This document shows, one piece after another, positions 1 to 6,559 of a stretch of DNA of 7,636 bases. The stretch comes from Pseudomonadota bacterium (GTDB lineage: Bacteria > Desulfobacterota > Desulfovibrionia > Desulfovibrionales > Desulfovibrionaceae), in NCBI GenBank assembly GCA_023399375.1, contig JAEWPX010000086.1, forward strand, positions 1 to 7,636. Reading direction: 5' to 3'. The position numbers and the translations under genes were made by a program. The stretch's first letter is position 1. Each line of letters starts with the position of its first letter. A model generated the notes under the pieces. The model did not search any database and had not been told where the DNA came from. It saw nothing but the letters and a program-made list of their open reading frames with translations.

Positions 1-156
1 GGCGGATGTCGCGCGGGCGGCTTCGGCCGCGGCCCCGCCCCGGCCGGCCAGGTGGCGCACGCGGCCGCCTGTTTCCAGGCGCACGTCGGCCAGGCTCCCG
101 TCAGGGCCGGGCACGGCGGCGGCGGTAACGGGCGGCGGCGGGGGCAGGGCGGGCAC
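1..156 (-). CDS. N-terminal part of an unidentified protein (cut by window edge)
   Basis: An open frame on the minus strand begins with GTG at 156-154, eight bases after the stop of the AsmA gene, and stays open to the window edge (52 codons). The visible protein opens with a proline-rich stretch (VPALPPPPPV), then a short acidic/hydrophobic segment (LADVRLETGGRVRHLAG), then alanine-rich sequence. There is no signal peptide or membrane segment. Its codons are rich in third-position G/C like those of its neighbours, and the tight spacing suggests it is the third gene of the operon. No clear Shine-Dalgarno sequence precedes the GTG. A later GTG (codon 25) preceded by GGGAG is an alternative start. 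I do not recognise the family. The segment after the prolines faintly resembles the first strands of some amidohydrolases, but that is too weak to name it. Confidence 0.4.
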   Translation of the reverse strand, partial: MPALPPPPPVTAAAVPGPDGSLADVRLETGGRVRHLAGRGGAAAEAARATSA

Positions 157-164
157 GGCGGGTC

Positions 165-3100
165 TCAGCGCAGTTGCAGGATGCGGGTGACGGCCTTGCC
201 GGGGATGCTCACGATGCCCTGGAGCACGCGGTAGACCGTGTCGCCGATCAGTTTGCTGCGGTCGATGGTCAGTTTGGGCCCGTCCAGGGGGCCGATGATG
301 GTGGCCGGCACGTCGCCGCCGCCGGTCAGGGCGGCATTGAGGGAGAGGTTGATGGATTCGTCGCGCAGATCCACGAACCCCTTGCCGGCCACGCGCATGC
401 GCGGGCTCTCGATGAGGAAGTCGTCGCTGTGGGCCACGCCCCCCTTGGCGAACCAGGACGAGGAGAAGATGCTGAAGGGCAGGCGCTCGTAGGTAGGCTC
501 GGCGCCGGGTTTGGAGGCGGGTTCGCGCACCTTGAGGTTGCCGCGCGTGATTTGCAGGCTGGCGTTGCCGGCCAGGTTGCCGCGCAGCTCCTCCTCATTT
601 TCGCCGCTGGTGCGCGCGGCCACGATGAAGGTGCCCGCGCCGGAATCGAGGGTGTTGCCCTCGGCCCAGTCCCAGAGGAAGCGCGCGATCTCGATGCCTT
701 CGAGCTTGAGCTCGATCAGCATCTTGAGCGCCGTGTCACGGGCGTCGCCGCGGATGTCGGCGGAAAAGCGGCCGCCGTAGAAGCGCGACGATTCCTGGCG
801 GTAGGTGAATTGCCCGCCCTTGGCGCCGGCCGTGACGGTGCTGGCGTCGAAGATCACGTTGCCCTTCTTGAGCCAGCCGATGCTGGCCTTGGCGTCCAGG
901 GACAGCTCGCGCAGGAAGCGCACGTCGAGCGGCTTGCGGCGTTCGGCCAGGGACGGCGGCCCGGAGGAGGCCGGCGACCGGGGGAAATAGGCGTCCCAAT
1001 CCAGGCGGTCGACGTGCAGGTCCCATTTGCCCCGTTTCGGGTCGAAGCCGGCGAGCTGCGCGCTTCCCGTGATCGTGACGTCGTCCACGCCAAGCTGCAA
1101 TCGCTTGATGTCGCAGGCGTCGGCCGTGGCCGTGCCGGAAAGCGACGCCGCAGCCTTGGCGAGCTTGTCCGCGGCGAGCCCGGCGGGCAGGGACACGCCC
1201 CAGTCGGCGAGCACCTTGCGCGGGGACACGGCTCCGGTTTCCAGGGAAAAGTTCGTGGGCGCGCCACCGCCGCCCTTCCGCGAGAGCTTGAGCGTGGCCG
1301 GCAGTCCTCCGGCGTCCAGGTGCAGTTCCGAGGCCGCAAAGCCGCCCGCGCCATCCGGCGTCGCCTGCCCGGTCAGGGCGACCTTCACGGGTTTGCCCGA
1401 TTCCCCGGGCCGCAGCAGGCCCGAACCCTCGAGCTTGATCGGGGCCGGGTCGCGCAGCTTGCCCGCCGCGTCCAGGGCCACGGGACAGGCGGCGGTCAGG
1501 CGCGCCTCGCGCAGGCCGAAGCCCGAGCCCAGGCCGGCCACGAGGTTGGCCTCTCCCTCGAAGCCTTCCCCGGCGGCGCGACGGCCCTTGAGCGTCAGCG
1601 TCGCCTTGGCCGCGGACAGGGGTTGCGCTTTGGCCCCCGTGCCCAGGGAGAGCTGCGGGGCTTCGGCTTCGATGCTGGCGGAAACGGCTCCGGGGCGGCC
1701 CTTGGCCGGCGCGGCGGCGTCGAAGGCGGCCTTGGCCGCGACCGCACCCGACGCGCCCGAGACGCCGGGCAGGCGTCTGGCGTCGGCCCCGGTCAGTTGC
1801 AGGCTGCCCGCGACGCGGCCCGACGCTTCGGCGTCGAACTTGCCGGAAAGCCTGCCTCCGAAGAGTTCTCCGCCGCTGACCGCGCCCTCCAGGCTGCCGC
1901 CGGCCAGGGTCAGGTCCAGGGCGAGGTTGCGGGCGTCCACGCCCCGGCCGGTCAGGCGTTCGATGCGCAGCTTCCCCGCGGCGTTGGGCGCGGCCGCGCC
2001 CGGGGCGGCCGCGTGCGGCGCGCCGCCCGCAACAGCGGGCAGATGCTCCAGGTCCAGGCCGTCGAGGACGAGGTCGAAGCCGAGTCCCACGGGCGCTTTC
2101 GCGTCGTAGCCGGCCTGGCCGCGCAGGGTCGCGCTGGCGAGACGGCCTTCGAGCCCGGAAAGCGAGGCCTTGGCCACCAGGCGGTCGATGCCCGGGGAGA
2201 CGGCGAAGGCGCTTTTGACGTCGAGGGGGCCGGCCGGCAGGGCAAAGCCGTTTAAGCCGAGCACCGCGAGCGCCCGGGTCGGATCCGGGCTTTGGGCCAG
2301 GAGGTTGCCCCTGGCCCCTTCGGCGTGCAGCCGGCCAAGGAGCCGCGCCGCCGTGGGCTGGGCGATGGGCCCGGCTTCCCTGGAAAAGGGCTGCAACGAG
2401 GCGCGGATGTCGATGCCGAGGCTGTCCGGCGTCGCGTCGCCGCCGGCATCCGGCGGCAGGCCGGCGTCGAAGCGGGCGTCCACGGAGATGATGCCGCCCG
2501 GCAGGGCGAAGGAGGCCGGGGCCAGGCGCAGGATGCCGTGCCGGGCCTGGGCCGTGACGTATCCGTCGGCCACGGCGAGCCCGGCCAGGGTGCAGCGGCG
2601 CAGCGTAAGGCGCGCGTCGGCGAGGCCTTCCGTGGGCCAGGGCAGGGGCCAGGGCCAGGTCGCGCGGCCGGCGGGCACGGGCAGGGCGTCGAAGTCCACG
2701 TCTTCGGCCTGCAGGCTGGCGTCGCACGCCGCAGGGGACGCGGCCGTGCCCGGCGTAAACCGTCCCGAGCCTTCGATGCGGCCTTTGGGCAGGGCAAGGT
2801 CGAATTTTTCCACGGCCACCTGCCCGGCGTCGGCAGCGGCGGTGAGCGTCAGCGTGGCCCGGCCCGGGGCCGGTGCGGGGCGGGCCGCGGTAAACGCCGT
2901 GTCCTCGGGTGTGGCCGGGTCCGGCTCGCGTGCCGGGGCCTGCGGCGCGGCGACGAGGTTGTCCGCGCCCGCGGCCGGGGTCAGGGCCAGCAGCTCCCGC
3001 CAGGAACCGGCCATGTCCAGGTCGAGGTCCAGGGCGACGCGGGCCTTGGGATCTGTCGCGGGGGCGTCCACCAGGCCCGAGCCGGTCAGGCGCGCCCCGG

Positions 3101-3959
3101 GGAGGCGGGCGTCGAGGCCCGTGAGGGAAAGCCGTGCCGTGCCCGGGTCGTAGGCGGCGTACACCCGGGTGACGATGCGCGTGGGCGAAGCCCCGCCGGC
3201 GACGAGGGGGCGCGTGAGGACGAGGCCGGTTTCGACCAGGGTCTTTTGCAGGGTGAACGCGCCGCTTGCCGCATCCAGGGAGGCCTTGCCCCCGGCGTGG
3301 CATTCGAGGAGTCCGCCCGGCAGGAAGCCTTCGGCGCGAAAGGACAGGGAAAAGGAAAACGGCTGGCCGTGGCCGGTCTTGAGGTTCACCTCGCGCACGG
3401 ACATGGTGCGGCCGGTGGCGGCGTCGGCGTAGTCCACGGAGGCGTTTTCCAGCTGGATGTCCCGGGGTTCCGGGGCGATCTCCCAGCCCGGGGCTTCCGG
3501 GGCCGGCGTGGTCCGCGGCGCGGTGAGATCCTGCCAGTTGCCGCGTCCCGAGGCGTCGCGGCGCAGGTGCACGGCGAGGTCGCGCACGCGCACCGAACCC
3601 GGCGAAACCACGTGCGCGGCCAGCGGCAGCATGCGGATGGTCATTTCCAGGCGGCGGGCGGACAGCATGGGGCCGTCGCCGAACCCCGGACCTTCGGCGA
3701 TGGACACCGGCCCCATGGCCAGCCCGAGCCAGGGCGTGAACACGACGGACACCTCGCCCTCGATGGTCACGCGGCGGCCCAGGGCGTCGGTCAGGGCCTG
3801 CTCGGCCACGGCCTTGAGGCGCTGCGCGCCGATGACCTGCCGTGCGACAAAGGGCAGCGCGAACGCCAACATCGCGCCGCAGACGGCGACGAGGGCGATC
3901 AGGCGCGGCAGGCGGCGGAATTTTCCCGCTCCGTGTTGCGGCGGCGCTGTGCTCGGCAT
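165..3959 (-). CDS. AsmA-family envelope protein (inner-membrane anchored, 1264 aa)
   Basis: This is a large AsmA-like protein. The N-terminus is a short basic cytoplasmic tail (KFRRLPRL, about residues 13-20), followed by one membrane helix (about 20-40). Next comes an AsmA N-terminal domain (about 46-145) with the family pattern: an amphipathic helix ending in GRRVTIEGEV, then P-W-L-G-L and GPGFG. The middle (about 150-1000) is a long run of alternating beta segments interrupted by Ala/Pro-rich linkers (for example about 336-366). The last 250 or so residues (from LDVRFLREL, about 1011) match the AsmA C-terminal domain, including a YGGRF strand, the GKGFVDLRDE segment and IIGPLDGPKL near the end. 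Family members such as TamB and YhdP form long hydrophobic beta grooves that span the periplasm and help move phospholipids to the outer membrane. This role is inferred here from family and size (E. coli YhdP and TamB are also about 1260 residues). I see no TamB-type C-terminus and no TamA neighbour. The ATG at 3959-3957 is preceded by only a weak GGGG. A small secreted protein lies 21 bases upstream. Confidence 0.88.
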   Translation of the reverse strand: MPSTAPPQHGAGKFRRLPRLIALVAVCGAMLAFALPFVARQVIGAQRLKAVAEQALTDALGRRVTIEGEVSVVFTPWLGLAMGPVSIAEGPGFGDGPMLSARRLEMTIRMLPLAAHVVSPGSVRVRDLAVHLRRDASGRGNWQDLTAPRTTPAPEAPGWEIAPEPRDIQLENASVDYADAATGRTMSVREVNLKTGHGQPFSFSLSFRAEGFLPGGLLECHAGGKASLDAASGAFTLQKTLVETGLVLTRPLVAGGASPTRIVTRVYAAYDPGTARLSLTGLDARLPGARLTGSGLVDAPATDPKARVALDLDLDMAGSWRELLALTPAAGADNLVAAPQAPAREPDPATPEDTAFTAARPAPAPGRATLTLTAAADAGQVAVEKFDLALPKGRIEGSGRFTPGTAASPAACDASLQAEDVDFDALPVPAGRATWPWPLPWPTEGLADARLTLRRCTLAGLAVADGYVTAQARHGILRLAPASFALPGGIISVDARFDAGLPPDAGGDATPDSLGIDIRASLQPFSREAGPIAQPTAARLLGRLHAEGARGNLLAQSPDPTRALAVLGLNGFALPAGPLDVKSAFAVSPGIDRLVAKASLSGLEGRLASATLRGQAGYDAKAPVGLGFDLVLDGLDLEHLPAVAGGAPHAAAPGAAAPNAAGKLRIERLTGRGVDARNLALDLTLAGGSLEGAVSGGELFGGRLSGKFDAEASGRVAGSLQLTGADARRLPGVSGASGAVAAKAAFDAAAPAKGRPGAVSASIEAEAPQLSLGTGAKAQPLSAAKATLTLKGRRAAGEGFEGEANLVAGLGSGFGLREARLTAACPVALDAAGKLRDPAPIKLEGSGLLRPGESGKPVKVALTGQATPDGAGGFAASELHLDAGGLPATLKLSRKGGGGAPTNFSLETGAVSPRKVLADWGVSLPAGLAADKLAKAAASLSGTATADACDIKRLQLGVDDVTITGSAQLAGFDPKRGKWDLHVDRLDWDAYFPRSPASSGPPSLAERRKPLDVRFLRELSLDAKASIGWLKKGNVIFDASTVTAGAKGGQFTYRQESSRFYGGRFSADIRGDARDTALKMLIELKLEGIEIARFLWDWAEGNTLDSGAGTFIVAARTSGENEEELRGNLAGNASLQITRGNLKVREPASKPGAEPTYERLPFSIFSSSWFAKGGVAHSDDFLIESPRMRVAGKGFVDLRDESINLSLNAALTGGGDVPATIIGPLDGPKLTIDRSKLIGDTVYRVLQGIVSIPGKAVTRILQLR

Positions 3960-3980
3960 GGCTGGCCCCGGGGGGCGACG

Positions 3981-4349
3981 CTAGAGGCTGACGCTGAAAC
4001 CCGTGCGGCCGGGCAGGCCCCGCTGGGCTTCCACGATGCAGCGCCGGCCGTCCTTGGTCAAAAGCAGGTACGAGGCCGCCTCGTTCACGTCGTCCACTTC
4101 CACTTTCCAGCCCCTGGCGGTCATGTCCTTTTTGTAGAAGGCGCTGATGGCCGCAGGCGGCTCGCCGGTCTCGAACGTCACCACCGTGGCCTTGGGGAAG
4201 CGGAAAACCTTCTTGAACTCCGCGCCCGGAAAAATACCCGCGCGATCGGCCAGCACGGCGCGAAAGTCCTCCTGGGCCAGGGCGGGAGCGCCCAGGACGC
4301 AGCAGACGAGCAACAGGGGAAGCAAACGCGCGCAAAAACGCGAGGTCAC
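3981..4349 (-). CDS. Small secreted (periplasmic) protein of unknown function
   Basis: This encodes 122 residues. A basic N-terminus and hydrophobic core (about residues 9-19) end in an A-L-A cleavage site around residue 25, followed by QEDF, a typical type I signal peptide. The two cysteines in the core lack a small residue before them, so a lipoprotein site is unlikely. The mature part of about 97 residues contains IFPGAEF, then VVTFETGEPPAAISAFYKKDMTARGWKVE, then a predicted strand ending YLLLTKDGRRCIVEAQ. The pattern 'PGA ... FETxxxP...FYK...GW' recurs in small secreted bacterial proteins of unknown function, and I cannot name a function. The start is chosen at GTG 4349-4347 because a perfect AGGAGG lies six bases upstream. 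The frame stays open 18 codons further to a TTG at 4403, but that extension would put the ribosome site inside the gene. The gene leads the operon with the AsmA protein, which suggests an envelope role. Confidence 0.8.
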   Translation of the reverse strand: MTSRFCARLLPLLLVCCVLGAPALAQEDFRAVLADRAGIFPGAEFKKVFRFPKATVVTFETGEPPAAISAFYKKDMTARGWKVEVDDVNEAASYLLLTKDGRRCIVEAQRGLPGRTGFSVSL

Positions 4350-4355
4350 GGCGGT

Positions 4356-4361
4356 CCTCCT
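4356..4361 (-). promoter_or_regulatory. Shine-Dalgarno AGGAGG that fixes the start of the small secreted protein
   Basis: A perfect AGGAGG on the minus strand lies six bases before GTG 4349-4347. It favours this start over the in-frame TTG at 4403. The resulting protein also begins directly with a normal signal peptide. Confidence 0.85.
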
Positions 4362-4374
4362 GACAAACCGCCCC

Positions 4375-4403
4375 GTTGTGCTACGTTCCGGGGCCGAAGT
4401 CAA
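4375..4403 (-). promoter_or_regulatory. Candidate sigma-70 promoter for the secreted protein/AsmA operon
   Basis: The minus strand has TTGACT (4403-4398), five of six bases of the -35 consensus. Seventeen bases later comes CACAAC (4380-4375), a poor -10 matching only the three A positions. Transcription would start near 4368, giving a leader of about 20 bases with the AGGAGG site inside it. The placement is sensible, but the -10 is weak. Confidence 0.3.
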
Positions 4404-4426
4404 AGCGCGGGGCGGGTCTGGCGGGG

Positions 4427-4454
4427 TTGCCGTTTTGGGGATTCCATGTATTTT
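4427..4454 (+). promoter_or_regulatory. Candidate sigma-70 promoter for the lipoprotein gene
   Basis: TTGCCG (4427-4432) and TATTTT (4449-4454) are separated by 16 bases. They lie in the only AT-richer patch of the divergent intergenic region. A start near 4461 would leave a leader of about 17 bases containing GGAG (4469-4472), five bases before the ATG. A sigma-54 reading was considered and does not fit the spacing. Confidence 0.4.
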
Positions 4455-4477
4455 CCGAAAAAAATGTTGGAGCCTTC

Positions 4478-4837
4478 ATGCGAAAGTCCACGCTTGCCTC
4501 CCTGCTCCTCGGCGCCGCGCTGCTCGCGGCGGGCTTCGGCTGCACCAGGGCCACCGGCGGGTCCGAAGGCCGCTACCTGACGCTTTTCTCCAAAGTCTGG
4601 CAGCGCTGCCACGACCTCGCCCTCTACGAAGCGAAAGTCGAATCCGTTACGCTCCTGCCGGACGGCAACAAGCGCGTGGTCGTCTCCTACCTCTTCGACA
4701 ACGGCATGGTGCCGGACCAGGGCCGCGCCGCCATGCTGGTGTCCTCCACCGGACATCTGGCCAGCGACTGCGTCGTCGACCTCGTCGCCAACCTTTGCCT
4801 CTGCGGCGCGCAAAAGGACTGGCACGACGGCCCCTAG
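4478..4837 (+). CDS. Small cysteine-rich probable lipoprotein of unknown function
   Basis: This encodes 119 residues. The start MRKSTL is followed by a hydrophobic core (residues 6-20) and G-F-G-C, with Cys22 as the likely lipidated residue. The -1 Gly fits a lipobox, but Phe at -2 and Gly at -3 are unusual, so plain secretion is possible. The mature protein of about 98 residues has four further cysteines (44, 98, 107, 109), the last two as C-L-C. This suggests one or two disulfides or metal/redox binding. A central segment (about 51-73) reads as two beta strands around an L-P-D-G-N-K turn and ends V-V-V-S-Y-L-F-D-N-G. I do not recognise the family. The ATG at 4478 is preceded by GGAG at five bases. 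The frame is open further upstream to 4376, but that extension overlaps the promoter region and would bury the signal sequence. The gene is divergent from the AsmA operon and followed by a 198-base gap, so it is probably its own unit. Confidence 0.75.
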   Translation: MRKSTLASLLLGAALLAAGFGCTRATGGSEGRYLTLFSKVWQRCHDLALYEAKVESVTLLPDGNKRVVVSYLFDNGMVPDQGRAAMLVSSTGHLASDCVVDLVANLCLCGAQKDWHDGP

Positions 4838-4852
4838 CCAGCGCGCGCCGGC

Positions 4853-4866
4853 CCCCGCACGCGGGG
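4853..4866 (+). other. Short GC hairpin after the lipoprotein gene
   Basis: CCCCG and CGGGG can pair around a CACG loop, 15 bases after the stop codon. No run of T follows, so it is at best a weak or non-canonical terminator. Confidence 0.25.
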
Positions 4867-4955
4867 CGTAGCGTCCGCCCTGGCCGCGCCGCTCCGCCGC
4901 CCGCAGGCCGGGGCCTCGTCGCCCGCGCGGCCTGCCTGCCCCTTCGTCCGTTGCG

Positions 4956-4980
4956 ACGGCCCTCTTGAAAGACGGGCCGT
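4956..4980 (+). promoter_or_regulatory. Strong inverted repeat upstream of cobA-hemD
   Basis: ACGGCCC (4956-4962) pairs perfectly with GGGCCGT (4974-4980). Inside it, TCT and AGA also pair around a TGAA tetraloop, with one bulged C (4973). The result is a ten-base-pair hairpin. It lacks a T-run on the 3' side. It overlaps the candidate -35 box of cobA-hemD, so it may be a protein-binding operator. It could instead be a stem that ends or slows read-through from the lipoprotein gene. Confidence 0.5.
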
Positions 4981-4993
4981 TCCCCGCTATGTC
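4965..4993 (+). promoter_or_regulatory. Candidate sigma-70 promoter for cobA-hemD/purN
   Basis: TTGAAA (4965-4970), five of six bases of the -35 consensus, is followed at 17 bases by TATGTC (4988-4993), which keeps only the first three bases of the -10 consensus. A start near 5000 would give a leader of about 35 bases. The -35 lies in the loop and right half of the inverted repeat at 4956-4980. Confidence 0.35.
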
Positions 4994-5035
4994 GCGGCTT
5001 TCACGGCTTCGTCACTTCAGCCAAAGGCGACTTCC

Positions 5036-6559
5036 ATGTCCAAAGTCTATCTCCTCGGGGCCGGTCCCGGCGACCCGGGTTTGCTCACCCTGCGCGCGAA
5101 AGACATCCTCTCCCGCGCCGACGTCGTGGTCTACGACTACCTGGCCAACAAGGCCTTCCTCGATTTCGCCCGTCCCGACGCGGAAATCTACTACGTCGGC
5201 AAGAAGGGCGGCGACCACACCCTGCCCCAGGACAAGATCAACGACCTGCTCGTGGCCATGGCCGCCTCGGGCAAGACCGTGGCCCGGCTCAAGGGCGGCG
5301 ATCCCTTCGTGTTCGGACGCGGCGGCGAGGAAGCCGAAGAGCTCGTGGCCGCCGGCTGCCCCTTCGAAGTGGTGCCCGGCGTCACCTCGGCCGTGGCCGC
5401 CCCGGCCTACGCCGGCATCCCCATCACGCACCGCTCGTTTTGCTCCTCCGTGTCCTTCATCACCGGCCACGAGGACCCGACCAAGTCCGAAAGCTCGCTC
5501 AACTGGAAGGCCTTCGCCACCTCCGGCTCCACCCTGGTCTTCTTCATGGGCGTCAAAAACCTCCCGCACATCACGGAAAACCTCATGGCCGCCGGCATGC
5601 CCGGCGACACGCCGGCGGCGCTCGTGCGCTGGGGCACGACCTGCCGCCACAAAAGCCTCGTCGCGACCGTCGCCACCATGGCCGAAGAGGCGGCCAAACA
5701 CGGCTTCACCCCGCCGTCGCTGTTCGTGGTCGGCGGCGTGGTCTCCCTTCGCGACACGCTCTCCTGGTACGAAAAGCGCCCGCTGCTCGGCAAAGGCGTG
5801 GTCGTGACGCGCAGCCGCGAGCAGGCCAGCGACCTCGTGCGGCTGCTCGCCGAACAGGGCGCCTGCTGCTACGAGTTCCCGGCCATCGAAATCGAGCCGC
5901 TGCTCGACCCCGCCCCGGTGCACGAGGCCATCGGCAAGCTCTACAACTATGATTGGGTGATCTTCACCTCGGTCAACGGCGTCAAATGCTTCTTCGCCGA
6001 GCTCGACGCCCTGCGCCTGGACGCCCGGGCCTTCGCCGGCATCCAGGTGGCGGCCATCGGCCCGGCCACGGCCGAGGCGTTGGCCGCGCGCGGCATCCGC
6101 CCCGATTTCCTGCCCGAACGCTTCGTGGCCGAATCCGTGGTCGAAGGGCTGCTCGCGCGCGGCGTAAACGGGGCCAAGGTGCTCATCCCCCGCGCCCGCG
6201 AGGCCCGGGAAGTGCTCCCGGAAAAGCTCGCCGCCGCCGGGGCCGACGTCGTCGTGCTGCCGGTCTACGACACCCGGCCCGCCGACCAGGATCCGGCCGA
6301 AATCGTCGAAGCCGTCAAATCCGGCGAGATCCGCTACGTCACCTTCACCAGTTCCTCCACCGTGACCAACTTTTTTGCGCGCATCTCCCCGGACCTGCTC
6401 AAGGAGTACAAGGTCAAGACCGCCTGCATCGGGCCCATCACGGCCAAGACCCTCGGCGAATACGGCTTGCGCCCCGACGTCGTGGCCGACTCCTATACCG
6501 TGCCGGCCCTGGCCGAAGCCGTCATCGCCGACGCCGTGGCAGGCGGGGACGCGACGTGA
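5036..6559 (+). CDS. cobA-hemD: Bifunctional uroporphyrinogen-III C-methyltransferase / uroporphyrinogen-III synthase
   Basis: This 507-residue fusion joins two consecutive tetrapyrrole steps. HemD cyclises hydroxymethylbilane to uroporphyrinogen III, and CobA adds two methyl groups from S-adenosylmethionine to give precorrin-2. The CobA half (residues 1 to about 245) shows the GAGPGDPGLLTLRA loop (8-21), VVYDYL (31-36), GKKGGDHTLPQDKIN (55-69), the RLKGGDPFVFGRGGEE motif (84-99), VVPGVTSA (112-119), GIPITHR (127-133) and TGHE (143-146). The HemD half (about 252-500) shows VVVTRSREQASDL (255-267), DWVIFTSVNGV (306-316), AAIGPATAEAL (339-349), VLIPRAREAREVLP (382-395), VTFTSSSTVTNFF (435-447) and ACIGPITAKTL (463-473). 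It ends with DSYTVPALAEAV (485-496), which holds the conserved tyrosine. Both halves look complete. A weak AAAGG site precedes the ATG. Sulfate reducers need precorrin-2 for siroheme (sulfite reductase), cobalamin and the siroheme-derived heme pathway. From memory, a fused enzyme of this type is known in Desulfovibrio vulgaris. The stop overlaps the purN start. Confidence 0.95.
   Translation: MSKVYLLGAGPGDPGLLTLRAKDILSRADVVVYDYLANKAFLDFARPDAEIYYVGKKGGDHTLPQDKINDLLVAMAASGKTVARLKGGDPFVFGRGGEEAEELVAAGCPFEVVPGVTSAVAAPAYAGIPITHRSFCSSVSFITGHEDPTKSESSLNWKAFATSGSTLVFFMGVKNLPHITENLMAAGMPGDTPAALVRWGTTCRHKSLVATVATMAEEAAKHGFTPPSLFVVGGVVSLRDTLSWYEKRPLLGKGVVVTRSREQASDLVRLLAEQGACCYEFPAIEIEPLLDPAPVHEAIGKLYNYDWVIFTSVNGVKCFFAELDALRLDARAFAGIQVAAIGPATAEALAARGIRPDFLPERFVAESVVEGLLARGVNGAKVLIPRAREAREVLPEKLAAAGADVVVLPVYDTRPADQDPAEIVEAVKSGEIRYVTFTSSSTVTNFFARISPDLLKEYKVKTACIGPITAKTLGEYGLRPDVVADSYTVPALAEAVIADAVAGGDAT
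6545..6549 (+). promoter_or_regulatory. Shine-Dalgarno site for purN inside the end of cobA-hemD
   Basis: GGGGA lies six bases before GTG 6556, within the last codons of cobA-hemD. It supports this GTG as the purN start even though the frame is open far upstream. Confidence 0.6.

Noticed and set aside
174..2255. 693-codon open frame on the plus strand
   Set aside because: It lies antisense to the AsmA gene. The translation is Gly/Ala/Arg/Gln-rich with no domain, and long antisense frames are expected when coding third positions are almost all G or C.
736..4335. 1199-codon minus-strand frame overlapping the AsmA gene in another phase
   Set aside because: The product is Arg/Pro/Gly-rich with no motifs. 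It spans two clearly coding genes and is a high-GC shadow.
4416..4432. Possible sigma-54 promoter (TGGCGGGGTTGC)
   Set aside because: The distance between the GG and GC elements is three bases too short for the -24/-12 consensus.
2292..4580. 762-codon plus-strand frame
   Set aside because: It crosses the AsmA gene, the secreted protein gene and the divergent promoter region, has no family motif, and is a shadow of the minus-strand genes.
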